Shown in pieces: positions 56,708 through 64,000 of a stretch of DNA of 64,000 nt (within the stretch, counting starts at the first letter, position 1; each line of letters starts with the position of its first letter). The translations under genes and the position numbers were made by a program. Below the pieces are notes generated by a model. The model saw only the letters and a program-made list of their open reading frames with translations, was not told the origin of the DNA and searched no databases. The DNA is from Methanohalophilus profundi (GTDB lineage Archaea > Halobacteriota > Methanosarcinia > Methanosarcinales > Methanosarcinaceae), in assembly GCF_004137855.1 (NCBI RefSeq), contig NZ_QBKB01000002.1, forward strand, positions 1,667,023-1,731,022. Direction: 5' to 3'.

Positions 56708-57355
56708 TCATCTGCTTCCTTTTAGTTTTGCAGCGGTTTTCCAGGAATGCCTGACAAAATCGGGTAAATTCCCATTTTTATCCATCCACTCCTGAAGGAA
56801 TTTTTTGGTTTTGGGGTCTGATGGATAACCGCTTCCAAAATCTTCATTGATAGATGTTTTGATATTTCCTATAAGCTCGTCTCTTCTGACTTTTGCAATA
56901 ATGGATGCTGCAGATACTATCGGGTATATATCATCGGCACGATGCTCGGATACGATTTCCGGCTTTTTTTCTCCTTCATGTTTCTTTTCATATGCAGCAA
57001 GAAGTCTCTTGCCGAACCTTTCTGCGTTTACATCCGCAGCATCTACATATGCCAGATCGGGTTTCAGGTTTTCGATGACACTAGAAAACCCTCTTATCAT
57101 GATATCATTCATGCTCATTATGTTGCGTAGCTCATCTATCTGGCAGGCTTCTATTTCCTGAATAAATATCCCATCTGCATATTTACGTATCTGGCGGGCG
57201 AGATTTTCCCTTTTTTTGGGAGACAGTTTTTTTGAGTCAGCCACACCCAGATTCTTCAGGGCATTTATGTTTGATTCATCCATAATAACGCCGGCAACAC
57301 ACATTGGTCCGATTACCGGTCCTTTGCCAGCTTCATCGATTCCTGCAATTTTCAT
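56708..57355 (-). CDS. rnhB: Ribonuclease HII
   Basis: 215 residues. Removes RNA from RNA-DNA hybrids. Catalytic acids in GIDEAGKGPVIGPM and YVDAADVN, plus the SIIAKVRRDE block. The ATG at 57355 with GAGGACAACT upstream is preferred over that at 57367. Fourteen bases behind the end of the type IV filament membrane gene, so possibly in one transcript with it. Ends flush against purQ (convergent). Confidence 0.94.
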   Translation of the reverse strand: MKIAGIDEAGKGPVIGPMCVAGVIMDESNINALKNLGVADSKKLSPKKRENLARQIRKYADGIFIQEIEACQIDELRNIMSMNDIMIRGFSSVIENLKPDLAYVDAADVNAERFGKRLLAAYEKKHEGEKKPEIVSEHRADDIYPIVSAASIIAKVRRDELIGNIKTSINEDFGSGYPSDPKTKKFLQEWMDKNGNLPDFVRHSWKTAAKLKGSR

Positions 57356-57369
57356 AGTTGTCCTCATCT

Positions 57370-59594
57370 TCAGATAAATAAGGTAAAGATAACATAAGCA
57401 ATTGTCATCATTACGATTGAATGTTTCAATCCGGCAAGGACTTTTCCTTCACCCATTGCTCCTGCCATCAGGCCGGAACTCAGTCCCTGTATCAGACAGG
57501 CATGTTTGAACAATCTTGTATACTCATCCAGGTTAAAACTTGAAAGGAAACTTCCCTGTGTTCCCGAAGCAGCCATTTTCGCACCTGCAGATGCCATTTC
57601 TGTCAGGAATGTGGTGGATATTACATAGATCACACCCACAAAAACAAGAAAAGCAATGTAGATAATTACTATATAAATCATCATACTCATTGAACGTTCC
57701 CGTTTCATATCCTGTTCAGATGATGCATCACGGGATGCTACAAGTAATACCTGGCCTATATCTCCACTGGACTCATTGGCCTTGGTAATAAGGGTAAATG
57801 ACCTTGCCACAACCTGAGTCCTCAGTCGTTTGCAAACCTGATAAGACTGTCATTTATGTTTACTCCCCAGGAAATATCCATCCATACCTTTTTTATTTCC
57901 TTACTGAGAGTATCAGTCTCCTTTCTTGACATGAGCTTTATTGAATCATGTAAGGTCATCCCCGTCTCGTTAGTACTGGCCAGTTTTTTCAAAAGGTCAG
58001 GAATATTTTGTTCCAGTTTCTTCTTGCGCCGGTTTTTCTTTTCATAGAATATTGTCAGGGGTACAACTGTTGCAAAAAATCCAAATACAAGATAATCGTC
58101 AATAAAATCAATTATCCCGGAGGGTAATCCACCATCATTCATATTGAGCAGGAGAGGAATTATTATTATGCATGCACCAATGGGGCCAGTTATAAACAGT
58201 GTATATTCGGGCTTTTCAAGCATTGGCTTTAAAGGATTCCTTATATATTCCTTATATTGGAGCCCTTTCTTTGATTTGATGAAACTTTCAAAATATCCGC
58301 GTTTTTGTACTTTGTCTTCATTTTCTTCTATAACTTCCCCGTTTTCGTCATAAACCGGCTGGAGGTGTAGAGGTACTTCGGGGATTCCATGATCATATGT
58401 ATCATTGGTCTTGAGTAACTTTGGTTCCCCTAGTTCGCCAGGTGTTATTATGCTGATCATAACAACAAACATGAGGGAACCGATGGGTAGGACAGCATAT
58501 ATGATTGCATATACCATTGATTTTGAGCCGGAGCCCATTATTATCATCATAACTCCCATAATTATTATGAACAGTGGGCCGGCCACAAATGCGGTTACAT
58601 ATGATTCAGAAAGCAATGCCAGTGTTTCCAGGAAACCTTTCTGGTCCACCATACTTTTCTGCAAATACTGGTCTGATTTATCCTGGAAATATTTTGCAAT
58701 ATCTCCTCCACTATCTATTATTGTAACAAGATTGTATATCAAATCCTGAAACCTGTCTGAAGGGGTAGTGCTGGATATATTTGTCAGTGCGGTTCTGATG
58801 TCGTGGCCGAAATATTCCATATCCTTCACAATGGTATCGACTTCGACAGCCACTTCCCCATAGGTATCTTCCGCTTTTGCAAGGGATTTGAATACATCCA
58901 GGATATTCATCCCCCCTCTTGTTAATGCGTACATAAAAGTTACTGCATAGGGGAGTTGTTGATCTATATTATTTTTCCTCTCGCCAGCCTGGAATGCAGG
59001 ATACAACATGAAAAGAACATAAGTTATACCTCCCAGTACAAGTGTCAGGAAAACTACAATAAAAAAGCCTATTATAATATCCCTGTAGGCCAGCAACCAT
59101 GCAAACGATGAATTGACCTGGATGCCGGTGAGCTGATCGGGTAATCCTATGATCGTGAAAATAAGATAAGCAAATAAAAGTCCCAGCAAAGATCCCAAAA
59201 ACCCGGCAACAACAGAATAAAATATCCCTGCTGATACATACATCTCATAAGACACAGGAATTCGTGCCTGTTTGAGCTGGAGTTGGAGGTTTGAATACCT
59301 GTCCCCCTTTTCCTTAACTTTCTCTCCCAGAAGGGCAAAAGGAATTTTTTTAGCAAGATCAAAAAGTATTAGGCCATAACCATTCTCTGAATTGCTTGTT
59401 CCATTTAACTTGAAACGTGTTTTCAGATGTTTGGAAGAGTTTATTATTTTTTGTTTGAACGATATTTTATTGGTTTGAGGCGGGAGGGATGCTTTATTGA
59501 CAGGATCGGTAGATTCCTCGGTTGCATTAGGCTCAACTGTGGCGTCATTTTCTCCAGTTTGTGCTCCATCCAAGTTTATCCCACCATTTTTCAT
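57370..59594 (-). CDS. Type IV filament/T2SS inner-membrane protein (FlaJ/TadC/GspF family, one frameshift)
   Basis: The main frame (57822-59594) is 590 residues and the last 140 residues lie in a neighbouring frame (57370-57810); one missing base near 57832 joins them (S-L-I-R-F-A-N then L-R-T-Q-V-V-A-R-S-F). Joined length about 741. Two T2SSF domains: one about 200-330 (QLPYAVTFMYALTRGGMNILDVFKSLAKAE) and a second near the C-terminus (NIPDLLKKLASTNETGMTLHDSIKLM), each with membrane helices. It is the platform protein for pilus or archaellum-like filament assembly. The start overlaps the ATPase stop by four bases. The N-terminal 100 residues are polar and probably unstructured. Confidence 0.85.
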
Positions 59595-61745
59595 TTATCC
59601 ATTCCAAACCTGGCAAGGGTCTTTTCAGGTGTTGCCTGGTACTCTTTAATGATGGCAGCAATCTCTTTGAAATCCCGGATACCATTGTCCAACATATATT
59701 CAAGTATATTTTGCCGGGTTTGCAGTTCTCGCTTTATATCTTCTTCTTTCCAGCCCCTTTGTAGCTTTATATCGTTCAATACCTTGGATTTACCCGTATG
59801 TCTGAAGGAATCAGTAGATGAATCCCACGTAAATATGTCGTTGGTTCGAATATTGCGGGTATTTGGATCTATATCGGTGATCTCCACAAGTTTCAGGTTC
59901 CTCCTGACACGTTTGCCTGCTGAAAATGTCTGTGCCTGAATACTCATTATGTCAAGGGCCTGAATCATATTCCTGGGTACACTTATAGGAGGATTCTCCA
60001 GCCTGTGAATTGCCGATGACACAGAATCAGCATGCATCGTGGAAAATGTGGTGTGGCCTGTAGACATTGCCTGGAACAACGTCAGTGCTTCTTTGCCCCT
60101 CACCTCACCTACCAGCAGGTACTCGGGTCTCTGTCTCAAAGCCGCCTTCAACAGGTCGTACATATCAACAGCTCCCCTTTCGTCTGCTGTAAATGAATCC
60201 CTGGTAACTCCCGGTATCCAATTAATATGCGGCAATTTAAGTTCCCTTGTATCCTCAAGGGAAATGATTTTTGCCTTCTCAGGAATGAATAGGGAGACTG
60301 CATTCAATGATGAAGTCTTACCTGAAGCCGTGCCTCCTGCATATATAAGGCTCTTATTATTTTCAATACACAGCCACAGGTACGCCATTCCTGCCGAAGA
60401 AAAGGTGCCCCACTCAAGAAGGTCAATTGGTGTAATAGGAGTTTCACTGAATTTACGGATGGTGAAGGTACTGCCGTGAGTGGTTACAGTTGTACCCAGA
60501 GTCATCTGGATACGGGATCCATCAGGTATTGTGGCATCTATCATTGGCTCGGCTACAGATATATGTTTACCACTTTTTTGAGCAAGCTGGATTATAAAAG
60601 AATTGAGTTCATCTTCATCAAAATAGATATTAGTGGAAATATTGGTATACTTTTTGTGGTAGAGAAAAACAGGCTTATCATGCCCGTTACCTGATATGTC
60701 TTCTATTCCATCGTCATACATCAGTGGATCTATTTTTCCCAGTCTGACAAAATCCCTTTTTATATAATAAATGATTTTTCCCAACATAAGGGGGGTAAAT
60801 TTAATAGCATAATCCTTAAGGATGATCAGTATTTTTTCTTCCAGTATCTTTTCTTTATCCGCCAGCCTGTCAATATTTTCCACGAGTAAAACATCACGCA
60901 AACGATCTTTAATCTCTGTAAGGAAGATTTCTTCAAATTCATCTAATTTTGGTTCAACTATCTGGTACAGATAATCATTGAGGGGTTCATTATAAAGAAT
61001 GACGACAAAACAAAATGGCTCATCAAGCCAATACCTCTCAATTTCTTCATAATTTGCTATCCCTTCAAAATATGTAATGGGACCATGGATAGCAGGGTCA
61101 TACTGTTCGATTGGTTCTATTTCTCTTTCAAGGAGATTACGTATTTTCTGGACGAAATTAATATTTTTGAAACTTTTTTTTATTTTAGTTTGTGAATCAG
61201 CCTCTTCGCCTGATTCTTTATTTTCCTCCTCCGGTTCATCCTCCAGTAAATTTTCCGTTTCATCATTTTCAGTAGGATCTTGAGATAAGGAAGTCTTCAC
61301 CATTGCGCTGTTATTTAGAACTTCAGAGTCATCGGTTTCAGTTGTTTTTTCCTGCAATTCTCTTATATTTTTTTCAGTATTATCGCTTTCTGGAGGGGGA
61401 GAAAATATATTTGGTAAATCCTCTTTAGAATTGGAAGTATTTGATTCTCCGCCGAATAGTTTTCTTTGTTCTTCATTGTTTTCATTTGCAGATGGATTTT
61501 CTCTACGTATGGTTTTTTCACCTTTGGAAGGTGTGAAAATAATTTCATCCTTTTTTTTCTTTAACAAACAAGGTATCTTTTTGAGAAGATTTTTCTTTTT
61601 TATGGAAGGAGCCGGGTTTGAAAAGTTTTGGTTCAATTACTCCTGATTCTTCTTGCTTGCCAGTGGATGAGTTTTTATTGTTCTTTGAAAGTTCTCCCTT
61701 GCTTGAATAATCCAATCCCCTTTTTACGGAATCTTCATCACTCAT
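59591..61745 (-). CDS. Type IV filament/T2SS assembly ATPase (FlaI/TadA family, one frameshift)
   Basis: Motor ATPase for a type IV pilus-like or archaellum-like filament. Walker A GGTASGKTSSLNA, Asp box SLEDTRELKLPHINW, Walker B LLVGEVRGKEA and His box MSTGHTTFSTMHADS are all present. The uninterrupted frame begins at TTG 61636, but a frame starting at ATG 61745 with a GGTGA ribosome-binding site runs to 61545 and joins it if one A is removed from the A8 run near 61551-61558 (K-E-K-K-D-E-I-I-F). I take 61745 as the likely start, giving about 717 residues. The first 200 residues are low-complexity and charged. No pilin gene is in the window. Confidence 0.85.
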
Positions 61746-61938
61746 TTTGTCACCGGAAATTAATTATTATTTATGGGTATTATGGGCCTAAATGCAGCGT
61801 ACATATATATCAGTAATAATATTATAATCATTATTATAGTTATGGATAATATTCTCCTTGTGCCTATCCATGAAAAACATTAAATCTTAGATACCCATTA
61901 CTTTCCAAGCATACAGACCAACTTTACGGAAGATCCCC

Positions 61939-63558
61939 ATGCCCATTATAACACTGGATTATGAAGACCTTGAGAAACTTACAGGTACTGACCGGGATAG
62001 AATAATAGATAGGGTTCCCATGATCGGAGCAGATATCGAACGTATTGAAGACAAATCCATTGATATCGAATTCTTCCCCGACCGTCCCGATCTATATAGT
62101 GTCGAAGGTGTTTCCAGAGCAATGCGGGGTTTTATGGATATTGAAAGAGGGCCTGTAAAATATGATATTAACGATTCAGATGTTGAAATATCTCTGGATG
62201 ACAATATAAAGAATATCCGTCCTGTGCTTGCTTGTGCGATTGTCCGCGGAGTCAAATTCACCGAATCCTCAATAAAATCCCTGATGGATCTGCAGGAATC
62301 CCTGCATTGGGGATTGGGTAGAGACCGTAAGAAAGTGTCAATCGGGGTTCATGACCTCTCCGGACTCAAACCACCTTTCAAGTATATTGGTGCTGACCCA
62401 TCAGTGGAATTTATTCCTCTTGATTTCACCGAACCCATGAACCTGGCAGACATCCTCGAAAAACATCCAAAGGGCACACGTTTTGCCCATCTTCTTAAAG
62501 GCTATTCAAAATATCCCCTTATACTTGATGCTGATGATCAGGTGCTTTCCTTCCCGCCTATAATTAACGGAACACTAACTATGGTGGACAAAAATACCAC
62601 CGATCTTTTCATAGATGTAACAGGTCTGAGTGGCGAAGTTTATACAGCCCTCAACATTGTTGTGTCTGCACTAGCCGATCGTGGAGGCAGGATTGAATCT
62701 GTTAAGATTAATTATCCCGATGAGGAATCAAAAATCACTCCTGATCTCTCGCCGGAAAAACGTATTATTTCAATGGATGAAGTGAAATCCCTTGTTGGTA
62801 TGGACTTCACATCAGAGGAAGTAGCAGGCCATTTGAGAAGAATGCGTTATGCAGCATCACCTGCAGGCACCAATGAAGTGGAGATAGAAATTCCTCCCTA
62901 CAGGGCAGATATCCTGCATAATTATGACATAATTGAAGACATTGCAATTTCGGTAGGTTTTGACAATATTGAGGCAATATTCCCATCTACTTCCACAAGC
63001 GGAGAGGCACATCCCCTTTCCCTGATGCAGGATAATATCAGGGAGATAATGGTGGGGCTGGGATATTCTGAAGTAATGCCATTCACTCTTACCAGTGAGA
63101 AGGTGCATTTTGATAATATGAGGAGGTCTCATACAGAAGATGTGACACCTGTAATGCATCCTATCAGTGAAGACCAGACAATGATACGCACGACCCTCCT
63201 GCCCAACCAGCTGGAAATTCTCTCCATGAACCAGCATCATGAACTGCCTCAGCGCATATTTGAGGTCGGTGAGGCAATAGTAAATTGTGCAAATAAACTG
63301 CATCTGGCAGCTACGTCTATCCATGCACTGGCAAATTTCGAGGAAATAAGAGAAATTGTTGATTCAATGATGATGGAGCGCAATGTTCCCTATTCAGTCA
63401 AGGCATCAGAAGATCCTGCATTTATTGAAGGCAGGAGAGCAGATATTCTTGTAAATGGTATAAAAGTAGGTGTGATGGGAGAAATTCATCCGCAAGTCAT
63501 ACTCAATTTCGGGCTTGGACAACCGGTTGTAGGTTTTGAAATAAACCTAGATGAATAA
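61939..63558 (+). CDS. pheT: Phenylalanine-tRNA ligase beta subunit, archaeal type
   Basis: 539 residues, archaeal/eukaryotic length. Partner of PheS in charging tRNA-Phe. Seen: [20 protein letters not shown] at the N-terminus, [21 protein letters not shown], the B3/B4 block, B5 ([22 protein letters not shown]) and the core [34 protein letters not shown] at 61939 follows GGAAGATCCCC. pheS is not nearby. The 193-base gap before it (61746-61938) is divergent with the filament ATPase, AT-rich, and shows no other gene. Confidence 0.95.
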   Translation: MPIITLDYEDLEKLTGTDRDRIIDRVPMIGADIERIEDKSIDIEFFPDRPDLYSVEGVSRAMRGFMDIERGPVKYDINDSDVEISLDDNIKNIRPVLACAIVRGVKFTESSIKSLMDLQESLHWGLGRDRKKVSIGVHDLSGLKPPFKYIGADPSVEFIPLDFTEPMNLADILEKHPKGTRFAHLLKGYSKYPLILDADDQVLSFPPIINGTLTMVDKNTTDLFIDVTGLSGEVYTALNIVVSALADRGGRIESVKINYPDEESKITPDLSPEKRIISMDEVKSLVGMDFTSEEVAGHLRRMRYAASPAGTNEVEIEIPPYRADILHNYDIIEDIAISVGFDNIEAIFPSTSTSGEAHPLSLMQDNIREIMVGLGYSEVMPFTLTSEKVHFDNMRRSHTEDVTPVMHPISEDQTMIRTTLLPNQLEILSMNQHHELPQRIFEVGEAIVNCANKLHLAATSIHALANFEEIREIVDSMMMERNVPYSVKASEDPAFIEGRRADILVNGIKVGVMGEIHPQVILNFGLGQPVVGFEINLDE

Positions 63559-63591
63559 CTAACTGATATTCAATTACTATTTAAAAAAGAA

Positions 63592-63689
63592 CGGGCCCGC
63601 CGCGATTCGAACACGAGTCAATGGGTATCTTCGCACCTTTCTAGGTAACATCGAAGCCCATCAGGATATCCTGGCTACCCCACGGGCCC
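63592..63689 (-). tRNA. tRNA-Arg (anticodon UCG) with a 24-base intron
   Basis: Read on the minus strand, the acceptor GGGCCCG pairs with CGGGCCC, discriminator G. Anticodon stem ATGGG with CCCAT and loop C-T-T-C-G-A-A after splicing gives anticodon TCG. The intron at 63627-63650 interrupts after position 37. Exons are 63651-63689 (39 bases) and 63592-63626 (35 bases), so the mature tRNA has 74 bases. A bulge-helix-bulge with a four-base helix (CTTC with GAAG) and two three-base bulges (GAT and ATA) frames the cut sites. T arm is CGTG-TTCGAAT-CGCG. Confidence 0.93.
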
Positions 63690-63723
63690 GCAGGAAGCAG
63701 CCTTATCATAGTGATAACGTCTA

Positions 63724-64000
63724 TTAAACTTTTCTATAGCGGCATTTAGAACTGATACGATATTGCAACAATACAGCAACCACTATAAGCATCAATCCAA
63801 AAATTTTTTTGAAATATTTTCTGGAAAGGGTTTCAAGATTCCATTTTGAAGTATACATAATCCGGGAGCCAAACTGGCTTCCAACCAGTGAGGCAGTCGC
63901 AAATAGAATCATTGTAGTACCAGAAATTTCTATATTGTTGAGATGGGAGATCAGGCCGGACAGTGAAGAGATCATTACAATTAGCGATGACGTGGCAGGT
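63724..64000 (-). CDS. TauE/SafE family membrane protein, C-terminal part
   Basis: The gene runs off the right edge; about 92 C-terminal codons are present. Two or three hydrophobic segments: TSSLIVMISSLSGLISHL, TTMILFATASLVGSQFGSRI and YFKKIFGLMLIVVAVLL. The S-L-S-G-L-I-S-H-L stretch and the VGSQFGSRI turn are typical of the TauE/SafE (DUF81) family of anion exporters and importers. Substrate unknown. Confidence 0.8.
   Translation of the reverse strand, partial: PATSSLIVMISSLSGLISHLNNIEISGTTMILFATASLVGSQFGSRIMYTSKWNLETLSRKYFKKIFGLMLIVVAVLLQYRISSKCRYRKV

Noticed and set aside
61545..61745. Separate 66-residue gene before the filament ATPase
   Set aside because: It has a good ribosome-binding site but ends in a poly-A run where removing one A fuses it to the ATPase frame; it is better read as the ATPase N-terminus.
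1..64000. CRISPR array, insertion sequence, prophage or integrated element
   Set aside because: No regularly spaced repeats, transposase, integrase or phage structural gene was seen, and neither tRNA shows a duplicated 3' end in the window.

Overview
This window is a piece of the chromosome of a methylotrophic methanogenic archaeon of the family Methanosarcinaceae, closest in character to Methanohalophilus, Methanolobus or Methanococcoides. The main grounds are the archaeal S10/spc ribosomal operon (with S4e, L32e, L19e, the RNase P protein Rnp1, SecY, adenylate kinase, CMP kinase and Cbf5), TATA-box promoters, an intron-containing tRNA, GatD, a CooC-type nickel ATPase, a DUF1724 regulator of the methanosarcinal Msr type, a CbiZ corrinoid salvage enzyme and a glucosyl-3-phosphoglycerate synthase of the Methanococcoides type. 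Of roughly 60 stop codons that I read, only one is TAG, as expected where TAG can encode pyrrolysine.

Layout. 1-7.3 kb (minus strand): the 5' part of gatD, argH, a large PAS/GAF histidine kinase, and a zinc/manganese-type ABC transporter. 7.5-16.4 kb: a lipoprotein-type acetolactate decarboxylase, dapL, aroC, a frameshifted CDF metal transporter, cooC, a TctA-like permease, a TtuA/NcsA tRNA thiolase, an integral membrane protein and a TudS-related protein. 16.4-21.4 kb: an orphan stem-loop RNA candidate, the proton pyrophosphatase, and a DUF134 regulator with two glycine-rich small proteins and a radical SAM protein. 21.4-29.5 kb: acs, pyrF, a clear C/D box sRNA, cbiZ, an HD-domain relic, a DUF1724 regulator, a small protein, Hsp20, a response regulator and a split methyltransferase. 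29.8-45.9 kb: the ribosomal superoperon from L3 to L15, then secY, adk, DUF106, cmk, cbf5 and tRNA-Ser(GGA). 45.9-64 kb: soluble pyrophosphatase, a P-type ATPase, an aminotransferase, a second PAS kinase, gpgS, a TPR protein with two in-frame TAG codons, an archaetidylinositol-phosphate-synthase-like gene, purS-purQ, a type IV filament ATPase/membrane-protein pair with rnhB, pheT, an intron-containing tRNA-Arg(UCG) and the end of a TauE/SafE exporter.

Two cross-cutting observations matter for any reader. First, at least twelve single-base indels break otherwise intact genes, including genes expected to be essential (rps3, cmk). They look like sequencing or assembly errors rather than pseudogenes, so I annotate those genes as whole loci. 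Second, the two TAG codons in the TPR gene cannot be explained this way, because the reading frame is kept on both sides; this is a good candidate for a pyrrolysine-containing or recoded protein. I saw no CRISPR array, insertion sequence or phage block. Most of the window is core genome.
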